From Galeruca laticollis (lineage: Eukaryota > Arthropoda > Insecta > Coleoptera > Chrysomelidae), in the NCBI GenBank assembly GCA_963921935.1, contig OY998176.1, forward strand, positions 95,177,415 to 95,241,414: a stretch of DNA of 64,000 nucleotides, written 5' to 3'. Under the pieces are notes generated by a model. It ran no database searches, was not told where the DNA came from, and saw only the letters and a program-made list of their open reading frames with translations. Numbering within the stretch: position 1 is the stretch's first letter; each line of letters opens with the position of its first letter. The translations under genes were made by a program, and so were the position numbers. This document shows positions 55,754-64,000 of the stretch, in pieces.

Positions 55754-56818
55754 ATGAGTATGCAAGTACACCATAAAGTGCAAATTATAAAATGGTACTA
55801 CCAGGGTCATTCATATCGAGAAATAGCAGAAAATTTGTGCACTGTGGCATTCGAAAATGCCCAACCAATTAGCAAAAAAATAAGTGAGAACGGTTATAAA
55901 AAATTTTCAAGAGCATGGATGTATCAATCCTACTAAACATGGACCGCGTACACAAAATCGTCAAACCCAATCCGAAAAAGAAGAAAGAGATATTTTAATT
56001 TGTGCCAGTGTGGAAAATGATCCCCTACAATCGTCCACTCATTTATCATAGGATTTTAATGTTGATCCGAAAACTATTCGGACTGTATTAAAAAAAATGG
56101 TTATCGTAGTTTTATACTGAGAAAGAGCCATGGAATTTTTCCAAACGATTTATTTCGTGGAATGGAATTTTGTGAAATAGTTATGGAAAAAATTCAATTG
56201 AACGCAAACTTTTAGAAAAATATTTTGTTCACAGATGAATCGACTTTTCCCATACACGGTACACATAATTCATCAGTTATTCGATATTGGTAAAGGATAA
56301 ATCTACACAAACATCACAATAGTAGAACTCAATATCCCCGAAAGTTAAATGTTTGGGCTGGAATTCAGGTAAACATTTAATTGGGCCATTTTTTATTGAC
56401 GGCAACTTAACCGGAAAAATATTTGGACATGCTGGAAAATCAAATTACTCCTGCCCTCATACAATTAGGTGTCAACTTCAATGATATCTGGTACCAATAT
56501 GACGGTTGTGCATCACATCATTATCAACTAGCAATAAAGTTTTGAAATACACAATTTCCCAATCGGATAATCTCCACGAGTGGTAACATTAGATGGCCTG
56601 CGAGATCTCCAGATCTGGCTCCCAACGATTCCTTTTTCTGGGTTTATGTAAAATCGATAATTTATGGATTCCTGGAAAGCAGAGCCACTTCTCTAAATGA
56701 AGTAAGGGAACAAATTTTGAAAATTTGTATGCGAATAACACCTGAAATGCTCATACGTGTTCGTCAAGAATTTTATAACCGCCCTCAAAACGGGGGTTTC
56801 TTCGAACATCTGATTTAA
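55754..56818 (+). pseudogene. DDE_3 (IS630/Tc1-mariner) transposase, broken
   Basis: Starts at an ATG near 55754 with a helix-turn-helix region (VQIIKWYYQGHSYREIAENL). Later, in shifted frames: FTDESTFPIHG (first catalytic Asp), RKLNVWAGI, GHFLLT-like beta strand, a NDIWYQYDG-like segment (second Asp region), WPARSPDLAPNDSFFW (third acidic residue), and NRPQNGGFFEHLI-like end. At least four frame changes or stops. It lies centrally between the two inverted repeats, so the element was autonomous once. Confidence 0.8.
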
Positions 56819-57429
56819 GTTTATTGAAGGATTAAGACGTTTTATTTTTCGATTTATTACATAGAATATTACTTTTATTTAAAAATTGTAGGCATTTTCA
56901 TTAGAACTCGATATTATGTTTATTTTCAAAAAACGTTTTTTAATTTGTACTGTGTGTGTTTACACAGAGAATTCGTTCTCATTTGCATACAAATGATAAA
57001 GATGCGAAAAATTTTTATGCTAACATATTCGAACCACAGCAGATGTTCAGAAACCAATTTCACGTTGCCAAATCTGAAAAATGTAAATGTTTTAACCGCT
57101 TTTGAACTGAAAACTAGAATAATTTCCAGCATTACAATAAAATGTTCAACGAATAGATGGAATTAATTATATCTGGATCTATTACAACCTCTTGAATTAT
57201 CATAATTAGAAGCGTCTTATAACTTGTTCTCATGTTAGAACCATGCATTTTACAATTAATATAAATACACAGTGAAAATTGGCGACACTGTTAGTTAGGC
57301 TGGCGTTGTGGGTTTGAGCAAGTATTTTCCACTTTATGAGATCCTATTAGCAAAAAATAAGTTTTGAGATATTTGGAAACACATATTATTATTAATACAA
57401 ATTGAAATACGACTTATTTCGCATGTTAT

Positions 57430-57544
57430 GTTAAGTTATCCTATCAGCGAAGAAGAGTAATACACTGAGTTTAGGTATGTATTTTGTCTCTTTCTCACAC
57501 ATTGAAGGTAATACGTATGTTCCCTCGTAATGTTCCCAATACTG
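57430..57544 (-). repeat. right terminal inverted repeat
   Basis: The reverse complement matches 54628-54743 from CAGTATTGGGAACATTACGA inward to CGCTGATAGGAT. Confidence 0.8.
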
Positions 57545-57689
57545 TATATGTAAATATTAGACGTAATTTACTCCATCCATATCATGAATTTTATTTCAGA
57601 TTTAACAAATTAATAGATACACTTCAATAAGAACAATTTAATGGAAAATCAAATTAATAATATTGTAAAAAGAACATGAACATTTTAAT

Positions 57690-58740
57690 TTAAAGAAATT
57701 GCTGAAAATTATCACCGTTTTCTCTTAGACACAAAATTATTCTTCGCCAAAAATTGAAGTCGATTTTGGCCAGTAGCTGATGATAATTTTTTATTAAATT
57801 GCATTTGTCTGGGATGCGATTTCACAATTCTTCTTGGTAATCAATTGGAGAAGAATAAACGGACTCCTTTAACGCCTCCCAAAGAAAGTAATCACATTTA
57901 TTGAGGTCCGGTGAGCAGAAAGGCCAATCTTTGTGACCAATATTTCCTCGTCTAATTCACTTATTTGAATATAGGCGATTTAGAAAATCTCTTACATTGA
58001 CACTAAAATGAGGTGGTGCTCCATCATGTATAAACCAATATTCCAATCTCAATAGTAATGGCAAATTATCAAATTAATCCGGAAGAGTATTTTGGAGAGA
58101 CTCTAAATAAGTTTCGCCCGTTTGGCAAAATAACTGGTCGAAGCAAATAATGATCGATAAGGCCGGCCCAAACAATAATCTTAAACTCACGTTTTTATCT
58201 GAATACTCATGATAGTTATGCGATTATGTAATACACCTACTAGTAAAGCAAGTCTCATCAGTAAAAAAGTTTTCTTTTGAAAGTGAATATCCTGACGTAA
58301 AATAAATCGACAGACATTCACTCGCTAAACCAAATCTTGAGATAACAACTCTCGCAATTTTAGGGCGTGATATGAATGGAGAAAGATATGTCTAATAGGT
58401 CGATATACAGATGATCTTGATATGCCACTCTGTCTAGATAAAGTTCTAGTGCTAATATGCCGTTAATCGTCAATGGTATCCAAAATTAGTTCTTCGTCTC
58501 TCATTTGAACAGTCCGTTTTCGATGAACACTATAAAAATTTTCTGTTTCCCGAGCCCCCTTCAATATTAGAAAATGTTTCTCTGTGAGAAACCACGCGAT
58601 TAGGAAACCTCCTCCGATATTCTTTCACACTTCTTCTACAGTTTCCTTCACGAAAACTTGACACCAATAACATATCCACTTCTTCGCTAAATGAGAATTT
58701 TTCACACATTTAAAAACGTTATAACAGTTTACTTACTACA
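57690..58740 (-). pseudogene. second DDE_3-type transposase, broken
   Basis: Minus strand from about 58715: FSEEVDMLL, an EGNCRRSVKEYRRRFPNR helix-turn-helix region, then ENFFTDETCF (near 58280, first catalytic Asp), a GLYMMEHHLILVSM segment corresponding to the second Asp motif (DGAPPH in intact relatives, here lost), and WPFCSPDLNKCDYFLW (near 57900, third acidic residue). Many stops. A different subfamily from the 55.7-kb transposase. Confidence 0.7.
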
Positions 58741-59347
58741 AGAACTAAATTACAAATTGTCTAATTTGATGTATAAATTGACTTTTTGTAACTTTTAAAT
58801 AATATTGTTGGAAACATGTCTTTGGTTATTGGACATTTCCTTGAAAATGACAAAGTTTTATGCAAAATTACAAGAGTAAAAAATGTTTCAGAATTATAAT
58901 CCATAGTATAAAAATATAATTTTTCAATTCAACCGAATTTTCCTTGAAAATGACAAAGTTCTGTGCAAAATTACAGAAGTAAGAAAAGTTTAAGAATTAG
59001 GTTATCCATGGTATGAAAATAAAAATGTTCAAATCGAATTCCAGATAAAAAACTTCTGTGAAATTTTAAGCTTAGGTCACCCCCGATTAACCCCCTAGAA
59101 TGGTAAGATCGGCTTCTACTTACCATAACTTAATGATCTTAACATTCTCATATAGTGTACCAAATTTGGTATTTTTAAGTTAAAGGGTTACAAGAAATCA
59201 ATTTTTTTCGAAATTTTGTGCCATACTTTGAGGCCCTATAACTCTTCAGGAATGCATTTTGGTATAGATGTAAATTGCCCCCAATTGTCATATTTTGGGC
59301 TCCCTTATACGACTCTGCTCTGTGTCGGTTCTTATGCGGACACCCTG
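58741..59347. other. flank and right end of the second transposon
   Basis: Non-coding and AT-rich to about 59300. It then ends CGGACACCCTG at 59347 followed by TA, a terminal sequence (CAGGGTGTCCG inward) common among insect mariner-like elements. No matching left end was found near 57690, so the element is probably truncated there. Confidence 0.55.
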
Positions 59348-59399
59348 TATACGATTATCATATAAGTTCATAGTCGACATGTTACAATTATTAAAACTA

Positions 59400-60035
59400 A
59401 ATGGAGACCCATTAGAACCTGTATGGTTTTGTGAGTGTAAGCGCTGCTTTGGATATTTGTCGCAGAACTTATTTCAGCGTCGGTAGAACGAGTGGTATGA
59501 TAAGCCCGTGATGCAGTTTCACAAAGAATTTTTTTAGCTGTATTAACTGTATTTTGTAACGATTTCTCATGATATTATTTTACCACAGCAGTGGATTTCC
59601 AATCACCAAGTCGTTTAATACCTGAAAAATCTGCACCGCTGTCTGAAAGTATAGAGGCCGAAGAATGCCGGAAACAATGTCCCGTATAGATATGCGGCTG
59701 CTCCAATTTCAAAAGAGTGTCTATGATGGACGGCATATTGGAAAATGTACTTAAACCAATTGGTTGCGTAAACCATTTACCATTTTTTAAAAAATAAAAA
59801 GCGGATGTATTGGCTTCTATGAGATATGGCGTTTAATTAAACTGAGAAGGGTTATTTGTTCATTGTCTACTAAAGTAAATATCCTGTTTGTTTGTGTTTT
59901 ACATTCTTTCACTGTTACAAGATATTTTGATCCTAAATCTTGAACGGCATCCGTTTGTAATTTTAATAATTCATCTTTTCTCATTGCTCCAAATATTGAA
60001 ATTTTAACTTTGGTAAGTTTACCTTTGTCACTAAA
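59400..60035 (-). pseudogene. Crypton-like tyrosine recombinase, C-terminal catalytic domain
   Basis: Minus strand, two frames joined by a one-base shift near 59818. In order: FGAMRKDELLKLQTDAV (catalytic Arg, near 59975), a KECKTQTNRIFT beta hairpin, FYFLKNGKW, then YTGHCFRHSSASILSDSGAD (the His-x-x-Arg pair, near 59670), LGDWKS, and a YHEKS segment with the likely nucleophilic Tyr, preceded by an in-frame TAA. This is the tyrosine-recombinase fold of Crypton-derived genes of insects and other animals, which cut and rejoin DNA through a Tyr intermediate. No N-terminal domain found. The LINE 3' end abuts it at 60107. Confidence 0.75.
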
Positions 60036-60124
60036 AACAGTTTGACAGGAGCATCAGAAATAAATCCTTGTACATGTTCTTTCTCGATCACTTTTGACTT
60101 CTACGGTATTCTTCTTCTCACAGT

Positions 60125-60776
60125 GCATCTCCTATCGGTGGTTTGCTATCATCACAGCAATCGAGACCTTGCTTATTGCAGCTCTGAACAGTTGAACATA
60201 GCTACTGTGAAATCAATCCCTCATGTTCTTTAGCCAAGACACACGGCGCCTTACAATGCTCTGCTCTCCACCAATCTTTCCCTGAACTATCAGTTGGAGA
60301 AGTGTATATTTCTGTTCTCATTATATGCCCAGGTATTGGAGCTTTCTCTTTTTCACGGTGTTAATGATTTCACACTCCTTCTGTATCTGGTTCAGCACAT
60401 CAGCATTAGTAACTCTATCGGTCCAGGGAATGTGCAGCATTTTACGGTAACACCACATTTCGAATGCTTGTAGTTTGTTGATGTGGTTTTTCTTGAGGGT
60501 CCATGCTTCAAACCCATATAAGAGAGTGGAAAAAACGTAACAACGCAGCATGCTTATCCTAAGTCCCATGTTAATATTTCGACTCGTAAATAACTTCTTT
60601 ATCTTTGCAAATGTTAATCTGCCTGTCTCTATCCTCGTTCTTATTTCTCTTGTCTGGTCACCCGATTGTTCTATCCAGGTTCCTAGATATTTATGTGTCG
60701 ACACATTCTCTAACGTGGTGTTTGCCACCATCTGGCTCGCATGGTTCAGATCTTGAGGAAATCTTGTAACTACCAT
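60125..60776 (-). pseudogene. LINE reverse transcriptase C-terminal domain
   Basis: STHKYLGTWIEQSGDQTREI, FTSRNINMGLRISMLRCYVF, LLYGFEAWTLKK, ending KLQYLGI and, after a shift near 60325, a short tail to about 60125. This is the thumb and connection region after the catalytic palm. Confidence 0.75.
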
Positions 60777-60879
60777 TAACTTGGTTTTTTTAAGCTAATT
60801 TTTAGCCCGTATTCATTACATCGATCATTTAATTTTTCTAAAATGTGTTGTGTGTCTCCAAGGTTGCTCATTAACAAGA

Positions 60880-61639
60880 CGGTGTCTTCAGCATACCTCA
60901 TATTATGAATTACTTCACCATTTATAACTAGTTTCACAGACTCTTCTTTTAGGGTTTCTCCAAAAATAGCTTTGCTTTAGAGGTTAAATAGAGGCGATGA
61001 TAAGATGCAACCTTGTCTAACACCGAGAAGAATCTCCATTTCTTCTGTTGTTTGATTTTCTACCATTGTATTAGCTTTCTGGCCCCAGTATAGATTACTA
61101 ATCATTCTAACGTCGTCGGAGTCAATGTTTCTGCAGACGAGCAGCTGATGTAACTTGTCATGTTTCACCTTGTCAAAGGCTTTTTCGAAATCGATATAAC
61201 ATGCATACACCTCTTGGTTTATATCGAGACGGCGCTGGAAAAGAACGTTAATCCTAAAAAGCGTTACTCGTGCTCCAAGTCCTTCGCGGTATCCAAATTG
61301 TGTATTGCTTATGTCTTCCGCTAGTTTTCTGTAAATTATTTTGTGAATGATCTTTAAAAACAACTCCAAGGCGTGGCTCATAAGTGCGATAGTTCGGTAA
61401 TCCGAACATTCTCTTGGATTCGGTTTCTTTGGTATGAGCACAAAAGTGGATGATAGCCACTGTTTAGGAATTTCTCCCTTATCGTAAATTCGATTAAAGA
61501 GGTCCAGAAGAATATCAACCACGTCATCGTCAAACAGTTTGATAAGCTCTATGGGTATCCGATCAGGACCAGCAGCTTTACCGGGTTTCATAGTTTCCAG
61601 GGCATAAACTATTTCTAATCTTAACATTTTTAAGTGCAC
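60880..61639 (-). pseudogene. LINE reverse transcriptase palm
   Basis: Minus strand from 61639: GKAAGPDRIPIELIK, KGEIPKQWLSSTFVLIPKKP, YRTIALMSHALELFLKII, FGYREGLGAR, YACYIDFEKAFDKVKHDKL (first catalytic Asp), GVRQGCILSSPLFNLY, then past a stop at 60977 the catalytic box reads RYAEDTVLL near 60890, with Glu replacing the second Asp of YADD. A catalytically damaging change. Confidence 0.8.
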
Positions 61640-62066
61640 ATTGCTTGCTTCTGAGACCGGTTTTGGATGTCTTTCATCATTGAACAGTTCCGACAGGTAT
61701 GCTTTTCACCTTTCAAGTTTGTCCCCCACGTCAGTTATTATACGCCCATTTGTACTCTTGATAGTATTACTAGCTGCCTTGACCCTGTAACATCCAGCTA
61801 TTTCCTTTGTCTTTTTGTGCATATGAAATCTGTCAAGTTTCTTTTCTAATACTTTTATTTCCTCACATTGAGCTCCTAGGTATTCTTCTTTTGCTTCCTT
61901 AATTTATTTCTGTAGTACTTTATCTAGTGTCCTGTAATCATCTTTGTTGCCTTTGCTCTTTCTCCTTTCTTCCATGTGATCTAGAATTTCTGATGCCATC
62001 CAGGGCTTTTTCTTAGTTCTTTTGCTCCATAGATGTTTCTAGCTCTGTTTGTATTTGCTTCCACTT
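61640..62066 (-). pseudogene. LINE connector between endonuclease and reverse transcriptase
   Basis: Broken minus-strand frames with Lys/Arg-rich helices. No intact frame. Confidence 0.5.
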
Positions 62067-62963
62067 TCAATCTACACTAACTTCATCTGATGCACCAATA
62101 TCTCCCATACATTCGTTAACCTCTTTCTTATCTGTGTAGTGGATTTTATAGTCTTTAAGGAGTTTTGGTTCTATATAGTTGTTTAGACGTTTCGTTATCC
62201 TTTCCCTCCTCAGAATGAGTTCAGCTATAACTGGGTTGTGGTCGGAATCAATGTCAGCACCCGGGTAGGTTTTAGAACCTTTGACTGAGTTCTTATAGCG
62301 ATTGTTAATAAGGATGTAGTCTATTTGGTTTCTAACTCTTTTTCCTGAGTTGTCCGCAGGGGATTTCCAAGTGTACAATCTACGATCTGGTAGTTTGAAG
62401 AAAGTATTTGTTATCATAAGATCTCTAACTTGACAGAACTCTACCAATCGGTCCCCAACACTATTCCTTTCTCCCAGACCAAAATTCCCTGTGTGTGCAT
62501 CGACTTTTTCTTTACCTACCTTGGCGTTGGAATCTCCCATAACCACTGTGACTTCATTGTTCTTTATGCTTCTAGAGATATCATCAATCTCAGCATAAAA
62601 TTCTTCAACTTCATCGTCCTCTTTATCCGCTGTTGGTGCATACACCTGTATTATGTTCATAATTCCCATATGTGTTATAAGTTGAAGCATCAGGACTCTG
62701 TTTCAGCAAGGTATAAAATTCGAAAGCGAACCTGTAAAGTTTCTATTCAAAATCACTCCAACTTCATACAAATGTTTCGGGTAATAGAACGTGCCGTTAC
62801 CCGCTGCGCAGGTGCCACTTCCTGGCCATCTCACATCACTAACCTCCAAGATATCCACATTTAGTCTCAACATTTCCTTCACAATATTGTCCAGTTTTCC
62901 TGGTGCAAAAACGCTTCCGATCTTCATATTCTTCACTGTTGCTTTCATGAACTTATTTGCCAC
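62067..62963 (-). pseudogene. LINE apurinic-type endonuclease
   Basis: One frame interrupted by a single TGA at about 62703. KFMKATVKNMKIGSVFAPGK, LRLNVDILEVSDVRWPG, GTFYYPKHLYEVGVILN, then NIIQVYAPTADKEDDEV, VTVVMGDSNAKVGKE (GDxN motif), NQIDYILINNRYKNS and DSDHNPVIAEL (catalytic SDH motif). The nuclease would nick target DNA for priming. All core motifs remain. Confidence 0.85.
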
Positions 62964-63069
62964 TGCTCCCCCGGAGATCCGATTGGGGTACTATTAACTC
63001 CGGAATATTTTGTTTTAAACATTGCCATGATTGTTGTGTACGATTGTAATAGGGATATTCTTACAGTCT

Positions 63070-63285
63070 TCAATGCAGTGGTTTCCCCTTGACTTCTGCA
63101 TCCACATGCCATTGATCGTTCGTTGATTCATCCGCCTTTAGGTATGATTTCTCATCCCTAGGACAAGTAAGTGCCTCTACTCTTACCGGCTCATCCACCC
63201 TAAGCTGTTGACCGGCAAGAGGGATCTGCTTATACCGGCAGATACTCGGTCGACAGAGCCTCGTTAGTTGTCTAGCAGGGTGCAC
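63070..63285 (-). other. short 5' ORF of the RTE-type LINE
   Basis: 71 codons, Arg/Pro-rich N-terminus (RLCRPSICRYKQIPLAGQQL) and a charged C-terminal part. I recall related peptides 5' of the endonuclease in this LINE family. It may be a leader ORF without enzymatic role. Confidence 0.45.
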
Positions 63286-63345
63286 CGCGTGCAGGTGATG
63301 TTGTCTTTTGGGTTTGGCTTAGTTCTTTTGTCAAACCCCCTTACA

Positions 63346-63584
63346 CTCTTTCGGTATATATCATTCCTTTTCCCTCTTGATAAACATTATGAATTTGTTA
63401 AATTTGTTAATGTCTATGTTATTTTTCAAAATCAGTGTTGATCTAAGCATTTAGTATTTTGGTCATAAACTTGCAATTAATCCGTTCTTTGCAATATCTG
63501 AGAATTATGCCAATAAAACCGTCTCTGAATATTGCTTCACTTGAAATTAACTGTCTCTACCCTTACTTCGTGGAATCTACTCTT
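63346..63584. other. AT-rich spacer
   Basis: No feature recognised between the LINE 5' end and the inverted repeat. Confidence 0.4.
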
Positions 63585-63799
63585 ATTAGTGTTTTAAATG
63601 AAACTCAACGTTTCTAGCTAATTCCACAATTTAATGAAAAATGTTAAAAATTCTAAAAAATTGACAATTGTTTCGATAACGGAATATCTGACGATGATAT
63701 TCAGTTATCGAAACAATTGTCAATTTTTTAGAATTTTCAACATTTTTCATTATATTGTGGAATTAGCTAGAAACGTTGAGTTTCATTTAAAACACTAAT
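63585..63799. repeat. 215-bp inverted repeat (two Penelope-like 3' ends head to head)
   Basis: The left arm (63585-63680) and right arm (63705-63799) are reverse complements with only a few mismatches around a 24-bp centre. Each arm matches the 3' terminal segment at 24927-25046. The RNA would fold into a hairpin with a stem of about 95 bp. Confidence 0.9.
63680..63730 (+). ncRNA. hammerhead motif at the centre of the inverted repeat
   Basis: CTGACGA (63688-63694) matches CUGANGA fully, followed by T, stem II GATA/TATC (63696-63699 with 63706-63709), GAAAC, and stem III from the palindrome ACAATTGT with cleavage after GTC at 63721. Stem I is weak. The better-placed half of the hairpin carries it; the other arm lacks a matching core. 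Confidence 0.65.
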
Positions 63800-63861
63800 G
63801 CTTCACTTGTTTCTCATTGCACCAAGATAGTTATAAATTCGACATACGTTTTTTCATACAG

Positions 63862-64000
63862 ACTTCTGCTCTTTTCCGGTAGTAAACTTGATGATGCTGA
63901 ATTAGCACTTCCTGTAACATGCGGCGGAGTTAACACATTCGCGGACACCCCTGAAATGGAGGATGGACAAGAACACGCACATCAATATTTCTTCATCTGG
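63862..64000 (+). CDS. possible host exon, runs off the window
   Basis: TTTTTTCATACAG at 63849-63861 is a good splice acceptor. One frame beginning CTT CTG CTC at 63863 is open to the window end for 46 codons (LLLFSGSKLDDAELALP, then a CGGVNTFADTPEMEDGQ segment). Composition is GC-richer and balanced, unlike the flanks. No family recognised; it could also be part of an unrecognised mobile element. Confidence 0.4.

Larger units (their letters stand above)
54628..57544 (+). mobile_element. Tc1/mariner-superfamily transposon with long TIRs
   Basis: 2917 bp. Both ends start CAGTNTTGGGAACATTACGA and are flanked by TA (54626-54627 and 57545-57546), the target dinucleotide of this superfamily. Inverted repeats of about 115 bp can be followed at both ends with roughly three quarters identity. 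The inside holds a decayed DDE_3 transposase in plus orientation. Confidence 0.85.
60107..63345 (-). mobile_element. RTE-type LINE, nearly full length
   Basis: On the minus strand: a 5' region with a short basic ORF (63285-63070), an apurinic-type endonuclease (62963-62067), a connector, a reverse transcriptase (61639-60900), a C-terminal domain (60776-60125), and a 3' end in AGAAGAAGAATA at about 60107. Length about 3.2 kb. The layout fits a LINE that is common in arthropods and is often annotated as endonuclease-reverse transcriptase or craniofacial-development-protein-2-like. Several lesions, so inactive. The 5' edge is approximate. Confidence 0.8.

Noticed and set aside
58250..58275. CTCATCAGTAAAAAAG as a minus-strand hammerhead.
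   Set aside because: It encodes the FTDET motif of the transposase; no ribozyme stems form.
1..64000. CRISPR arrays, bacterial operons, riboswitches and tRNA genes.
   Set aside because: No repeat-spacer pattern, Shine-Dalgarno organisation, riboswitch core or tRNA cloverleaf was recognised; splice sites and element types point to an insect genome.

Overview
This AT-rich window looks like insect genomic DNA. It has the transposable-element fauna of an arthropod, possibly a beetle, but the species cannot be fixed from the sequence. There are no bacterial operons. Only one host exon is convincing: an immunoglobulin-domain exon at 36089-36248 with clean splice sites. A second candidate exon runs off the right edge (63862-64000). 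Most of the window is therefore probably intronic or intergenic DNA filled with mobile elements of many superfamilies.

Layout. 0.75 kb: a solitary hammerhead ribozyme motif. 4.1-6.9 kb: a minus-strand BEL/Pao element between two 192-bp LTRs, with most of pol lost. 10.6-10.9 kb: an interspersed repeat tail. 12.8-13.1 kb: a minisatellite. 13.7-19.9 kb: a second, decayed BEL/Pao element on the plus strand. Its gag is split by 3.4 kb of DNA with splice-like borders that carries spliced exons of a YqaJ-type exonuclease. 21.5-27.1 kb and 30.5-31.6 kb: Penelope-like element remnants with GIY-YIG domains, hammerhead motifs, (TA)n tracts and a 350-bp hammerhead-bearing tandem repeat. 27.9-29.6 kb: small transposase and LINE scraps. 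32.0-32.4 kb: a 170-bp tandem repeat. 33.3-34.9 kb: a decayed minus-strand gene of a repetitive insect family. 36.9-39.9 kb: an almost open LINE with a restriction-like endonuclease (R2/R4 type). 39.9-51.15 kb: a minus-strand CR1/Jockey-type LINE, split in its endonuclease domain by a 7.8-kb gypsy-type (errantivirus-like) LTR element at 42714-50475. 51.2-53.5 kb: a piggyBac transposase pseudogene. 54.6-57.5 kb: a Tc1/mariner-superfamily element with long terminal inverted repeats. 57.7-59.35 kb: a second, minus-strand relative. 59.4-60.0 kb: a Crypton-like tyrosine recombinase remnant. 60.1-63.3 kb: a minus-strand RTE-type LINE. 63.6-63.8 kb: a long hairpin-forming inverted repeat that holds a hammerhead motif.

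Two systems deserve most attention. The first is the gypsy-type element. Its two LTRs look identical by eye, so it inserted recently. It has gag and one open pol-env frame, but an in-frame deletion has removed the N-terminal half of the reverse transcriptase, so it was probably mobilised in trans. A five-codon upstream ORF next to a good splice donor could supply the env start codon. The second is the set of hammerhead motifs (at least eleven copies in several sequence classes). They lie downstream of Penelope-like genes, inside a tandem satellite and inside a large inverted repeat, and in most cases a (TA)n tract lies 55-120 nt downstream on the ribozyme strand.

Coordinates and identities come from reading by eye. 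No database search, structure prediction or alignment program was run.
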